A DNA stretch of 64,000 bases from JAXMCK01 sp046349395 (GCA_046349395.1 JAXMCK010000009.1:98781-162780), one strand, 5' to 3'. Positions 43,069 through 52,434 are shown, counted from the stretch's first letter. The notes: generated by a model not told the origin, from the letters alone. Made by a program: numbers and translations.

Positions 43069-44518
43069 ACCGGGAGCTTCGTCGCGCCTCGGCGTAGAGG
43101 ACGCAGCTCAGCCCCAGCGCCAGCCAGAATCCTTTGAGCGGGAAGTGGAACACGTCGACTTGCACGCCGAAGACGACGACGCAGATGAGGACGATGATGG
43201 AGGCGCGGAGCACCAGGTTCTCCTCCCTCATGCCCTGGCTCCTGAAGTAATGGGCGGCCGCTACCTGGGTCGACAGGCTGGTCAGCAGGAAGACGAAGAC
43301 CGCGACCACCCCGGGCAGGCCCATCTCGACGAAGTTCTGCAGATACTCGTTGTGCGGCGTGATCCACTCCGCCTCAATGTAGGTGGTGTCGACCCGGGTC
43401 ATGATCTCGGTGCGGTTGCCGACGCCGATGCCGGTCCACAAATTCTCGCTGCCTAGCTTCCAGGCACCCTCCCACAAGAAGAAGCGCGCCCGGAGATTGT
43501 TGGCCTTCTCGATCGTGTACTGGCTCCAGTCGAGCGTCCGCTTCCAGACGCTGTCCGGCGTCACAGCCAATATCGCCACCAGGCCCGCCACGCCCAGCCA
43601 CAGGCGGGCCGGGGTGATGAGGATGAGTCGAGCCGCCCAGCAAAGGGCTATCGCAAGGAGCGCCACGATCAGCACCGCCCGCGTGTTGGTCAGCAGAATG
43701 TTGTAGCAGACGAGCCCGATGCAGCCGAGTAGGAACCAGTTCAGCCACGGGCGTCGTGCCACCCGATCATAGTAGAGGAGAAATGGCAGCGTCATGATTA
43801 GATTGATGCCGTAGACCGCTGCATTCGACGTAGTGCCCATGGCGCGGCGCACCATGCCGACCGAATCGATTTCCGAGTTCGAATCCCAGGTCGTGACGAA
43901 CCGCGAGTCGACATGGCCGAGATCGAACTCGCCGATGATTGTGCTGCCGAAGTGCCAGTCATAGACCTGATAGAGACCGATGAGCAGAGAAGCGCCCAGC
44001 CAGGTGACCAGCATGGCCTGCAGCAGCCACCATGAGCGGACGCCGTTCACAATCAGCACGATGAAGAGCAAATTGCCGAGCATCGTCATGGTCTCGGCGA
44101 ACGTCGCCGTCGGATCGGCAGCGTTCACGTAGGACAAGGCCCCAACGAGCACAACGACAGTGTAGGCGAGCACTGGCGGCGTCACCCGCACGGGCAGCCG
44201 GCGGGCGGCGACGTGGAGAACGACTGCGGCCAGCGCGAGCAGTCCCACGATGCGCATCAACGAGAAGACGGGCAGGCTCAGATCGTCTGAGAAGCGGCCG
44301 AGGCGTTCGATCGGAATGACGAGTGCCGTCAGGATGAGACCAAGCGTCGGGTAAAGCAGCACGATCACCGTTACCACGGCACTAGCGACCGCCGCAGCCG
44401 TGAGCAACGGCGAGGCAGCGACACCACCGACGGCGATCGCAGCACCGGCACCAAGGCCGCTGACGATCGCGACCGCGGGCCCCTTGATCGACGCTATTCG
44501 GCTGCCTGCGGACGCCAT
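43046..44518 (-). CDS. O-antigen/exopolysaccharide polymerase or ligase, Wzy/WaaL-like
   Basis: A membrane protein of 490 residues with about twelve hydrophobic segments and a large periplasmic loop carrying the Wzy_C pattern: RFFLWEGAWKLGSENLWTGI, then GVGNRTEIM and THNEYL-type HNEYLQNFVEMGLPGVV. It would link repeat units into polymer in the periplasm. Its start overlaps the end of the Wzz-like gene by 25 bp, so chain length control and polymerisation are coupled. Confidence 0.85.
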   Translation of the reverse strand: MASAGSRIASIKGPAVAIVSGLGAGAAIAVGGVAASPLLTAAAVASAVVTVIVLLYPTLGLILTALVIPIERLGRFSDDLSLPVFSLMRIVGLLALAAVVLHVAARRLPVRVTPPVLAYTVVVLVGALSYVNAADPTATFAETMTMLGNLLFIVLIVNGVRSWWLLQAMLVTWLGASLLIGLYQVYDWHFGSTIIGEFDLGHVDSRFVTTWDSNSEIDSVGMVRRAMGTTSNAAVYGINLIMTLPFLLYYDRVARRPWLNWFLLGCIGLVCYNILLTNTRAVLIVALLAIALCWAARLILITPARLWLGVAGLVAILAVTPDSVWKRTLDWSQYTIEKANNLRARFFLWEGAWKLGSENLWTGIGVGNRTEIMTRVDTTYIEAEWITPHNEYLQNFVEMGLPGVVAVFVFLLTSLSTQVAAAHYFRSQGMREENLVLRASIIVLICVVVFGVQVDVFHFPLKGFWLALGLSCVLYAEARRSSRFSAPAVA

Positions 44519-46092
44519 GGTTGCTCCATGTCGCCGTCGGCCTCGTCCACGGGAGCCAATGTCGGCTTGCGGGATTGTGTCAGGCCGGCCCGGAACTCCC
44601 CGGAATGGTCCCTTCCCCGCTCTCCGGTTTCGCCTTCGGACGAAAAAGCCGCAGCCCGGGGTTCACGCTCAGCCAGGAAGTCGAGCAGCAGCGCCAGCAG
44701 GACACCCACCGCCAGCCCGGCCGGAAGGGCAATGAGGAGAATGAACATCCGTCGCGGCGCCACGGGCTCCAGTGGCTCGGTCGGCGGGCTCAAGATGGCG
44801 ATGTTGTTGTTGCGCCGCTGGTCGAGCTCGTCCGTGATGCGGGCGTTCTCAAGTCGGCTATCGTAAGAGATCAGGTGCTGCTTCGCCAACTCCGAGTCGC
44901 GCTCGAGCTTGATCAGCTCGTCCTCCCCACGGTTGATGGTGGTGAGGCGATCCGCGATGACGCCGATCTCGGCCTCGAGTGCCGAGATCTCGCCGTCAAG
45001 TCGCGCCGCCGCCATTCGGCGCAGCTGCCGCAACTCCTGATCGATTCTGACGACCTGCTCGCTCGTAAGCTTGTAGGCCTGAAGCGTCCGGTTCCGCTCG
45101 ATCTCGAGCTCCGCTATTCGCTTACCGAGGGCATCGACAGCGGGCTTGGGTGTGTCCCTTGGCAGTCGTGGCTGGCCGGCCGTCGACGGCAGCATCGCCC
45201 GCTCGCGCTTGGCGATCTCGAGCAGGCGAGCCAGTTCCGTCTGCCGGGTGAGAAGCAGGCGCCGCTCATCCTCGATCGAGCTCAGCGCCAAGTCGTGCCG
45301 GAGTTTCTGCTGCTGCAGATCCAGACGGTCGATCTCGGCCTGATAGGTCTCCACCTGCTCACGGAAGAGGTCCTGTAGCCCCTTCTGCTCCCTGATCAGG
45401 ACCCTTTGCTCCAAATAGAGATCGATCAGCTTACGTAGGACGGCGACGGCGAGTTGGGGGTCGGCATGGCGCAGGCTGACCGCGATTACGTCGGACTCGC
45501 CCTCCCGGTACACGTTGAGGCGATCCTTCAGGCCGACGATCGTCTTCTCGCGCTCGCTCAGATCCGGCTTCAGGTTCATCCGTACCAGGAGATCGTCGAC
45601 CGCCGCCCTAATCTCGCGCACGAATCCCTTGATTGCATTGCGCACACGCTGCAGCGCGGTTGTGGCTTCCGGCAGCGCCGGCGGGGCGAAAACGTCGGCG
45701 CCGAGGCCATCTACCGTGCGCATCAGGAGGTCGGGCGATGTCAGCAGCTGGACCTCGGAGTTGATCTCCTCCCGCCGTACGCCCGACGATAGAAGATTGC
45801 CCTTATCGACCGTGACGGGCACCTCGAGGTTCTCGCGGCCGAGCTTCACCAGCAGCTGGGCCTTCGCCTCGTAGATGTCGGTGAGGGCCTGGAGGACGAG
45901 ATAGGCGCCAGTAACGGTCGCCAGCGTGACGAGCAGGATCAACCACCAGCGGCGACGCAGGCGCAGCAGGAACCCGAGCAGGACGTCGGCCGCCGACTCC
46001 TGATCGACTGCCCGAACGGTAGCAGCGCCGCTGGCTGTGCGAGTGAGATTGCGCAATCGACTGCCCGGTGTTGCCGCACCTCGTGAGGACAT
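44494..46092 (-). CDS. Polysaccharide chain-length determinant, Wzz/GumC-like
   Basis: A protein of 532 residues. A first membrane segment (WWLILLVTLATVTGAYLVL, about 50-68) is followed by the Wzz signature, a long periplasmic coiled coil (about 200-420: IREQKGLQDLFREQVETYQA; RRLLLTRQTELARLLEIAKR; RIAELEIERNRTLQAYKLTS) and a second membrane segment after a Pro-rich stretch (LSPPTEPLEPVAPRRMFIL). The cytoplasmic C-terminus has no Walker motifs, so it is not a fused tyrosine kinase. It is divergent from the nucleotide-sugar gene at 46240. Confidence 0.88.
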   Translation of the reverse strand: MSSRGAATPGSRLRNLTRTASGAATVRAVDQESAADVLLGFLLRLRRRWWLILLVTLATVTGAYLVLQALTDIYEAKAQLLVKLGRENLEVPVTVDKGNLLSSGVRREEINSEVQLLTSPDLLMRTVDGLGADVFAPPALPEATTALQRVRNAIKGFVREIRAAVDDLLVRMNLKPDLSEREKTIVGLKDRLNVYREGESDVIAVSLRHADPQLAVAVLRKLIDLYLEQRVLIREQKGLQDLFREQVETYQAEIDRLDLQQQKLRHDLALSSIEDERRLLLTRQTELARLLEIAKRERAMLPSTAGQPRLPRDTPKPAVDALGKRIAELEIERNRTLQAYKLTSEQVVRIDQELRQLRRMAAARLDGEISALEAEIGVIADRLTTINRGEDELIKLERDSELAKQHLISYDSRLENARITDELDQRRNNNIAILSPPTEPLEPVAPRRMFILLIALPAGLAVGVLLALLLDFLAEREPRAAAFSSEGETGERGRDHSGEFRAGLTQSRKPTLAPVDEADGDMEQPWRPQAAE

Positions 46093-46156
46093 GCCGCGAT
46101 CCCGAGCGAACGGTAACGGCGTTTCCCCAGGCTGTCATGTGCGCAATGTCACGTTC

Positions 46157-46184
46157 TTGCACGTTTGTGATATTTGACGTGCAA
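46157..46184. promoter_or_regulatory. Candidate operator: inverted repeat between divergent polysaccharide genes
   Basis: TTGCACGT at 46157-46164 and its exact reverse complement ACGTGCAA at 46177-46184, with a 12-base AT-rich spacer. It lies in the 147-bp divergent region between the Wzz-like gene and the dehydrorhamnose-reductase-like gene. Half-site spacing of 20 bp centre to centre would suit a dimeric regulator. Confidence 0.45.
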
Positions 46185-46239
46185 TCGCCAGAGATCAGGA
46201 TTACGGATTGGTCAGCATCTTTGAAGAGGGCAGGCGAAG

Positions 46240-47151
46240 GTGCGGGTTCTGGTCCTCGGCGCCAGCGGTATGCTGGGCCATGTCATGTGTCGTGTCCTCG
46301 CTCGCCAGCACGACGTCTATGCGGCCGTGCGCGCTAGGCGCGAACAGTACCCGGCTTTCTACGCGCTTTCAGCTTGCCACCACCTGATCAGCGGCGTCGA
46401 TTTGGCGGCGGATGGTGCCGTTGATCGGTTACTGCGGGAGGTTCGACCGGATGTCTGCGTCAACGCCGCGGGTCTAATCAAGCAGAGGAGCAACGTGAAC
46501 GCGGCCTCCTTTGTGCGTCTGAACTCACTGCTGCCGCAACTGGCGGCGGGCATCTGCGACGAGGTGGGGTGCAGGCTCGTTCACGTCAGCACCGACTGCG
46601 TCTTTAGCGGCACACGCGGCGCCTACCGGGAGGATGACATCCCGGATGCGACCGACATCTACGGGCGGAGCAAGCTCCTCGGCGAGATCACCGATGTCCC
46701 GCATCTGACCTTGCGCACCTCGCTGATTGGTCTGCAGCTAGCCGGCCACGAGAGTCTCGTTTCGTGGTTTCTGTCACAGCGTGGGCGCCGCATTCGCGGC
46801 TATGCCAACGCTGTTTTCTCGGGCGTGACGACCGAGGCGTTTGCCGAGATTGTAGCGGGCCTCCTGGAGCGCCCCGAACCCCTGACCGGCCTCTATCATC
46901 TCGCTGCCGAGCCGATCAGCAAGTACGACCTGCTGTGCAAGCTCCGCGATATTCTCGACCTCGACACAGTGATCGATCGTGACGACAGCGTCAGCGTTGA
47001 CCGGAGCCTCGATGCTCGAGCGTTCTATTCGGTGACCGGTATCGCACCACCAAGCTGGGACGCAATGCTGCGCCAGTTGGCTGCGAGGTTGGGTGACTAT
47101 GAGCGACTACAGGACGGATCCAGGGTCGACCTTCGCCGCGCCGCTGTTTAG
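46240..47151 (+). CDS. RmlD/WbvR-like nucleotide-sugar reductase (SDR)
   Basis: A protein of 303 residues. VLVLGASGMLGHVMCRVLA (NAD(P) site), VCVNAAGLIKQRSNVNAAS, LVHVSTDCVFSG and IYGRSKLLGEI (Tyr-x-x-x-Lys) match the RmlD-like reductases. Paired with the next gene (4,6-dehydratase/5-epimerase) it fits the early steps to UDP-N-acetyl-L-quinovosamine or a related L-sugar; the 2-epimerase of that pathway is not in view. The GTG start follows a GGCGAAG region. Confidence 0.8.
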   Translation: MRVLVLGASGMLGHVMCRVLARQHDVYAAVRARREQYPAFYALSACHHLISGVDLAADGAVDRLLREVRPDVCVNAAGLIKQRSNVNAASFVRLNSLLPQLAAGICDEVGCRLVHVSTDCVFSGTRGAYREDDIPDATDIYGRSKLLGEITDVPHLTLRTSLIGLQLAGHESLVSWFLSQRGRRIRGYANAVFSGVTTEAFAEIVAGLLERPEPLTGLYHLAAEPISKYDLLCKLRDILDLDTVIDRDDSVSVDRSLDARAFYSVTGIAPPSWDAMLRQLAARLGDYERLQDGSRVDLRRAAV

Positions 47152-48274
47152 CGGCAAGAACGTTCTCGTCACCGGGGGCACTGGGTCTCTCGGCCAAGTT
47201 CTGGTCCGGCGGCTGCTCTCGGGCGCGCACGGCCGTCCGGCCAGCGTCACTGTGCTCAGTCGCGACGAGGCCAAACAGCACGACATGCGGCTCACCTTCA
47301 ACCGCCTCGGCACGACGTCCGAGGACCCGATCTGGCGCGACAGCGAGCGGCTCTTGCGCTTTCGCGTCGGCGATGTCCGCGATCCGGCGTCCGTCGCCGA
47401 GTCGCTGGCCTGCAAGGACGTCGTCTTCCACGCCGCGGCCCTGAAACAGGTGCCGACCTGCGAGTACTTCCCGACCGAAGCGATCTCCACCAACATCCAA
47501 GGTGCCATCAACTTGACCCGGACCATCGCGGCGGCGGCCCCAGGAGTTAAGGCGCTGATCGGGATCTCCACGGATAAGGCGTGCTGGCCGGTCAACGTCA
47601 TGGGCATGAGCAAGGCGTTGCAAGAGCGCGTCCTTATCAGCGCCAACATCGCAGCCCCGGGCACGCGGTTCATGTGCTGCCGCTACGGCAATGTGCTGGC
47701 CTCCCGCGGCTCCGTTCTGCCCGTCTTCCTCGACCAGATCCGCCACGGCGGTCCGGTAACGATCACGACGCGCACAATGACGCGCTTCCTGCTGAGCCTG
47801 GAGACGGCCGTCGACACGATCATTGCGACCTATGCCCTGGGGCAGGCCGGAGAGATCTTCGTCCCCAAAGTGCCGGCCGCACGCATCAGTACCTTGGCCG
47901 AAGTGCTGATCGGCGACCGTCCGCTCGACATCGTCGAGACCGGCATCCGCCCGGGTGAGAAGATCCACGAGGTTCTGGTCGCCCGGGACGAGGCCAGCCG
48001 CACGGTCGAGCGCGGAGGCTACTATGTCGTACGGCCGGCCCTGCCCGACCTGCACGCCGACAGCATTCCCTCTGGTCCGCCCGCCCTCACACGCGAGTTC
48101 GCGTCGCACCAGAAGCTGATGTCGAAGGCTGCGCTGACGCGGATGCTGCGTGAAAGCGGCTACTTGCCGGCAGCAGCAATTACCGCCCGACGCATCGCTC
48201 GTCCGGCTACGTCGCTAGTCGCACGTCCTGCGAGGCGAGCACTCTCGACGACCGCGGCCAACATCGTTTCATAG
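47099..48274 (+). CDS. UDP-GlcNAc 4,6-dehydratase/5-epimerase, CapE/WbjB-like
   Basis: A protein of 391 residues: NVLVTGGTGSLGQVLVRRLL (NAD site), VFHAAALKQVPTCEYFPTEA, a catalytic Met-x-x-x-Lys (GMSKALQE) in place of Tyr-x-x-x-Lys, and CRYGNVLASRGSVLPVF. The Met substitution and RYGN motif are hallmarks of the FlaA1/PseB/CapE group. It overlaps the reductase gene by 53 bp and its tail overlaps the convergent glycosyltransferase by 115 bp. The last 40 residues look atypical and Ala/Arg-rich. Confidence 0.86.
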   Translation: MSDYRTDPGSTFAAPLFSGKNVLVTGGTGSLGQVLVRRLLSGAHGRPASVTVLSRDEAKQHDMRLTFNRLGTTSEDPIWRDSERLLRFRVGDVRDPASVAESLACKDVVFHAAALKQVPTCEYFPTEAISTNIQGAINLTRTIAAAAPGVKALIGISTDKACWPVNVMGMSKALQERVLISANIAAPGTRFMCCRYGNVLASRGSVLPVFLDQIRHGGPVTITTRTMTRFLLSLETAVDTIIATYALGQAGEIFVPKVPAARISTLAEVLIGDRPLDIVETGIRPGEKIHEVLVARDEASRTVERGGYYVVRPALPDLHADSIPSGPPALTREFASHQKLMSKAALTRMLRESGYLPAAAITARRIARPATSLVARPARRALSTTAANIVS

Positions 48275-49407
48275 CTGCGGCCAAGGCGCGCCCAGTCGTA
48301 GCGTTGCTCCATGAGAGCCCGCCCCCGCGTTGCTAGCCTTTGCCGCAGTTCTGTCGAGCGAAGCAACCGGACGGTCTGCGCCGCGAACTCCTCCGGCTTC
48401 TCCGCCGTCAGCAGATCCACGCCGTCGAGGACCTCAAGGCCCTCGTAGCCGATCGCAGTGGCGACCACCGGCGTGCCCAGAGCGAGACATTCCAGCATCT
48501 TGAAACGCGCCCCGCCGGCGCCGAGCCGCAGCGGAACGACGGCGGCCCAGGCCGACGCGATCGTGCTGCGGACGTCCGGAACGTGACCAACGAGTCGGAC
48601 CGACGGCGGCAACGGCGGCGGCGTGGGCGGCACCGCACCGGTCACCCACAGCTCCACCGCCGGCACCTGCTGCTGGACCAGCGGCAGGACGGCCCGGGCG
48701 AAGTGCTCGACCGCATCCCGGTTCGGAGGATAGGTGATCGACCCCGGGTAGATCAGCCGACCGGGCACCGGCGCCGCCAGACCTGCGGGATAGTCGTCGA
48801 GCGGAAGGCCGTTCGGCACGACGGTGAGCTTGTCCTGGGGCCAGAAGCGCGCCAGCGACGCGCGGTCCTCCCTGGAATTGAGGACGCAGTAGTCGAACAG
48901 GTCCTCGTTCCGACGCAGGAAGCGCGCGAACTTGGCGCCGCGCAGCTTCCACAGCCACGACTGCGGCACGTCGGCAAGGGCCGCCATGCGCTCGCTCTGC
49001 AGGACCACCTCACAGAGATAGTCGAGGACAATCGGTCGGTCGCGATGCGGTTCGAGGCGCCGCGCCAGGGCCGGATCGCCGGCGAGCACGAGGTCCGGAT
49101 CGCCGGCTCCGACCGCCTCCGCGACGGCCCGGGCCATCTCTGGCGTCGCGAGCGCCAGGGACTCCGACGGTTCGCTCCGCAGCCAGGACGGCCACCCTCC
49201 GCGGGCCCTGGTCGAGGCCGGGACCTCCCAAACACGTCGGAAGGGCGGCAGTCCGAGAGTGGTTGCCGCCGAGCGGCCTGGAGAAGCCGGCGTGACGAGC
49301 CAGACCTCGTGGGATGCCGCGAGGTGGCGCAGCAGATGGGCGAACCGATGCTGCCCGCCATTGACCGGCGGGTAGGGAAAGTCCGGCATAACGGCCAGGA
49401 TGCGCAT
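48160..49407 (-). CDS. Glycosyltransferase family 4
   Basis: A protein of 415 residues. The N-terminal ILAVMPDFPYPPVNGGQHRF and HLLRHLAASHEVWLVTPAS, the acceptor-side DYCVLNSREDRASLARF, LIYPGSITYPPNRDAVEHFA and the donor site RLGAGGARFKMLECLALGTP with PVVATAIGYEGL match the GT4 group seen in exopolysaccharide loci. The overlap of 115 bp with the convergent capE-like gene is large; part of one of the two C-termini may be dispensable. Confidence 0.85.
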   Translation of the reverse strand: MRILAVMPDFPYPPVNGGQHRFAHLLRHLAASHEVWLVTPASPGRSAATTLGLPPFRRVWEVPASTRARGGWPSWLRSEPSESLALATPEMARAVAEAVGAGDPDLVLAGDPALARRLEPHRDRPIVLDYLCEVVLQSERMAALADVPQSWLWKLRGAKFARFLRRNEDLFDYCVLNSREDRASLARFWPQDKLTVVPNGLPLDDYPAGLAAPVPGRLIYPGSITYPPNRDAVEHFARAVLPLVQQQVPAVELWVTGAVPPTPPPLPPSVRLVGHVPDVRSTIASAWAAVVPLRLGAGGARFKMLECLALGTPVVATAIGYEGLEVLDGVDLLTAEKPEEFAAQTVRLLRSTELRQRLATRGRALMEQRYDWARLGRSYETMLAAVVESARLAGRATSDVAGRAMRRAVIAAAGK

Positions 49408-49415
49408 CTCGGCGC

Positions 49416-50363
49416 TCAGCGGTAGGCCGGCACCCGGCAGTCGATTATCCCTGTGGGCGTGACGATCACCTGCTCGAGGTCGGCCCCGTCCCGCAGCACG
49501 GCGTTGGAGAGAACGACCGACCGGGTGAGCCGGATCGGGATGTCGATCGTGGCGTTCGCCCCGACGACGGTCTGCTCAAGTTGCACGCCCGTGTGCAGGC
49601 GCGCCGTGTCGTGGACGAGCGAGGAGCCCGCGGTGGCGAGAAGGTTGCAGCGCAGCACGTCGGCCGGGAAGGTCAGGTTGATGTCCTCGCGGATGACGTC
49701 CGCCACGCGGACGTGCATGCCGTCCTCGATCATCACCTGGATCGATTCGGTCAGCTCGTACTCGTCGCGCATCGCCGTCTTGGGCGTGCGCCGGATGGCG
49801 TCGAACACGGCGGGGCTGAAGAGATAGATGCCCACGCCCTTGAGGCGGTTGGAGAGGTGGCGCGGCTTCTCAATGACGCGGGTGACGATGCCGTCGTCGC
49901 GCAATTGCACCGCGAAGTTGCGCCTCACCGCTTCCGGGTCGGGTTCGTTCTTCACGGCGAGCACGGCCGCGGCCTGCGTGTCCAAGAACAGGTCGACCAT
50001 CTCGCGCAGGCCATCGGAGACGAAATAGATGTCGCCCAGCATCAGCACGAAGGGCCGGTCGAGATGCTGCTCCAACCGCCCGACGGCGTGCGCGATGCCC
50101 ATAGCCTGCGTCTGCTCGACATATGTGACGCGCACGCCCAGCCGCTCGCCGTCGCCGAGCACCTTGGCGATCTCGTAACCCTTGTGGCCGATGAGGACGA
50201 CGACCTCGTCGACCCCGAGGTCGCGCATCGCATGGATCTGGTGCTCGATGAGCGGCCGGTTGGCGATCGGCAGCACGGCTTTCGGAGCAGCATCGCCGAA
50301 CGGGCCCATGCGGGTGCCGCGGCCGGCGGCGATGATCGCACCCTTGAGGCCAGAACCGCTCAT
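49416..50363 (-). CDS. Sugar-1-phosphate nucleotidyltransferase
   Basis: A protein of 315 residues. The N-terminal AIIAAGRGTRMGPFG and APKAVLPIANRPLIEHQIHA is the nucleotide-binding signature of glucose-1-phosphate thymidylyltransferase and mannose-1-phosphate guanylyltransferase types; FVLMLGDIYFV carries the metal-binding Asp. The C-terminus has a few hexapeptide-like repeats (LEQTVVGANATIDIPIRLTR). The sugar is not determined. It overlaps the next gene by 4 bp. Confidence 0.87.
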   Translation of the reverse strand: MSGSGLKGAIIAAGRGTRMGPFGDAAPKAVLPIANRPLIEHQIHAMRDLGVDEVVVLIGHKGYEIAKVLGDGERLGVRVTYVEQTQAMGIAHAVGRLEQHLDRPFVLMLGDIYFVSDGLREMVDLFLDTQAAAVLAVKNEPDPEAVRRNFAVQLRDDGIVTRVIEKPRHLSNRLKGVGIYLFSPAVFDAIRRTPKTAMRDEYELTESIQVMIEDGMHVRVADVIREDINLTFPADVLRCNLLATAGSSLVHDTARLHTGVQLEQTVVGANATIDIPIRLTRSVVLSNAVLRDGADLEQVIVTPTGIIDCRVPAYR

Positions 50364-51289
50364 ACGGCACTCCCCGGAAGAAGGCGTTCACGCACGCGTT
50401 GTCGAAGGATGCGGATCTCGTCGGCGGCGAGCAGCAGGGCCGCGCGTCCACCGAGTCCGGCGATCGCGATCAGATTCAATGGGCTCAACGCCGAGCGCAC
50501 ATGGTGCTTCCTGAAGTACCGGTAGGCGCCCTGGTGGAAGTCCATGATCATCCGGACGCGACGGCCCGCGCGGTGCCGCGCCTTCAGGTTCTCGTTGTGC
50601 ACGACCACACTCTGCGGGACGGAGAGGATACGCCACCCCGCGAGCTTGATCCGGCGACACCAGTCGGTGTCGGACCAGTAGACGAAGAAGCCTTCGTCGT
50701 AGCCGCCTACCTGCTCGACGACGGGTCGGCCGATCATCATGCAGGCGGTCGAGAGCGTGTCCACATCGTAGGGGTCGGTGTCGCTCTCGTGCTCGCTCAT
50801 CAAATAGCGACGCGAGAAGCGGTTGTCGGGGAACACTCGGGTCAGCACCGACCGCCGGCCGAACAGCCCGTTCATCGGATGCGGGAAGCGCCGTGCGGTC
50901 CGCTGCGGCGTGCCGTCGGGATAGATCAGCGTGGCACCGCAGGCACCGATCGTCGGATCGCTCTCCATCGTGGCGAGTATGAGGTCGATCGCTCCCGGTC
51001 GGACCTCCGTGTCGCTGTCGAGCGAGAGGACGAGATCGCCCCGGGCTTCCCGCAGGCCGGCATTGAAGCCCCCCGTCAGACCGAGATTCTTGGGCAGACG
51101 GAGCAGCCTCACCTCCGGGAACCGCGCCGCGATGTCGTCGGCGCTCCGGTCCCGCGAGGCATTGTCGACAACGATCGCCTCGAACGGCTGGTCCGGCGGG
51201 TTGTCGCGGATCGACTGCAGACAATCGAGGACGAGGCGCCCGCCATTGTAGCTGACGATGACGATCGACAGTCGAGGCGCCGGCGTCAC
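50360..51289 (-). CDS. Glycosyltransferase family 2 (rhamnosyltransferase-like)
   Basis: A protein of 309 residues. LSIVIVSYNGGRLVLDCLQS, VVDNASRDRSADDIAARF, NLGLTGGFNAGLREARGDLV and the metal motif LSLDSDTEV, then GGYDEGFFVYWSDTDWCRRI, fit the rhamnosyltransferase-like GT2 group. The GTG at 51289 is chosen because it overlaps the stop of the upstream radical SAM gene (GTGA); the frame extends upstream but only antisense-like sequence is there. Confidence 0.9.
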   Translation of the reverse strand: MTPAPRLSIVIVSYNGGRLVLDCLQSIRDNPPDQPFEAIVVDNASRDRSADDIAARFPEVRLLRLPKNLGLTGGFNAGLREARGDLVLSLDSDTEVRPGAIDLILATMESDPTIGACGATLIYPDGTPQRTARRFPHPMNGLFGRRSVLTRVFPDNRFSRRYLMSEHESDTDPYDVDTLSTACMMIGRPVVEQVGGYDEGFFVYWSDTDWCRRIKLAGWRILSVPQSVVVHNENLKARHRAGRRVRMIMDFHQGAYRYFRKHHVRSALSPLNLIAIAGLGGRAALLLAADEIRILRQRVRERLLPGSAV

Positions 51290-52434
51290 GTCCGGGCTCC
51301 CGCCGACGCCACCGTCGCTGCCGACTTGCGGACCTTGCTCGGATGGCGGGCGAAGATATCGCATCCGTCGCACACCGTCTTCGGCCGCACGTCCATCGCT
51401 TCGGCGGAGTAGAGCGAGCGCGCCGACCGGAACCGGTCATTGTTCCAGATCTTCATGACGTCGCTCGGCCCGTCCTTCTCCAGATGCGCGAAGTCGCGCT
51501 TCTCCTTGTAGACGATGCAGCAGGGTGAGACGCCGCCGTCGGCGTTGATGACCATCGACCGGTACAAATAGTAGCAGGGCGAGGGACGGTTCGCTTGGCC
51601 GAAGGTCTGCGGGGTCTCGACACCCGCGTCGCGACCGCTGAAGGCCGTGGGGAACCACTCGGCCGCGAGGCGCTGGCGGTCCCGTGCTTCGTAGGGAAGA
51701 CCGACCGGGATGAAGCGCAGCCGGTCGACGCCCAGTTTTCTCGCGAGCGCGGCGGCCTCGTCGACCCGCGATTCATTGTGCTTCATCACGATGTACTGCC
51801 ACTCGACGAAGGGCGACGTGGCGCGCCGCTGCCGTCGCCGCCGCAGCAGCTCGCCCATGTTCTCGATCACGCGCTCGAAGTCGCCCCGCACGCGATAGGT
51901 CGAGTAGCTCGCCTGATCGACGCCATCGAGCGACACGGTCAGGTGCTCGAGACCGGAGTCGAGCAGCCGGTCGAGGTCCTCGTCCTGAGCGATGACGAGG
52001 TTCGAGCTCAGATTGGTGCCGATATTGACCGACTGGGCGTGCTCGATCATCGCGTAGACGCTCTTGTTGAGCAGCGACTCGCCCCAATTGTGCAGGTTCA
52101 CCTCGAACGCATACGGAATATGCGGCTCCAGGTAGCGCTTGAAGCAGTCGAGCGAGAGCATCGCCTGCGGCCGCCCCAGCTGGTTCATGCCCGTCGGGCA
52201 GAGGGGGCAGCGAAGATTGCAGAAATTGCAGGGGTCGATGAACAGAATGTAAGGATGGCCGGTGACGGTCACCCGCCGCAGCTTCCGCTCGGCTTCGACC
52301 CGGGCGAGATTGCCCCACTTGCGCAGACTGCCGTGCTGCAGCACGGCGCGGGCGTGCCGCTGCATCCGCGTGTACTGCGGAACGCGGGCGAGATAACCCT
52401 GGGCCAAGGACACCGCCGATGCAGCCCGGCCCAT
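51286..52434 (-). CDS. Radical SAM/SPASM-domain protein
   Basis: A protein of 382 residues. The radical SAM [4Fe-4S] motif is CNLRCPLC (Cys-x3-Cys-x2-Cys) in IDPCNFCNLRCPLCPTGMN; HNWGESLLN and LTVSLDGVDQASYSTYRVRG follow. The C-terminal SPASM region holds more cysteines (SPCCIVYKE, TVCDGCDIF). Members of this group modify sugars, lipids or peptides; within this locus a role in sugar or lipid-carrier modification is plausible but unproven. It lies directly after the sugar transferase. Confidence 0.85.
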   Translation of the reverse strand: MGRAASAVSLAQGYLARVPQYTRMQRHARAVLQHGSLRKWGNLARVEAERKLRRVTVTGHPYILFIDPCNFCNLRCPLCPTGMNQLGRPQAMLSLDCFKRYLEPHIPYAFEVNLHNWGESLLNKSVYAMIEHAQSVNIGTNLSSNLVIAQDEDLDRLLDSGLEHLTVSLDGVDQASYSTYRVRGDFERVIENMGELLRRRRQRRATSPFVEWQYIVMKHNESRVDEAAALARKLGVDRLRFIPVGLPYEARDRQRLAAEWFPTAFSGRDAGVETPQTFGQANRPSPCYYLYRSMVINADGGVSPCCIVYKEKRDFAHLEKDGPSDVMKIWNNDRFRSARSLYSAEAMDVRPKTVCDGCDIFARHPSKVRKSAATVASAGART

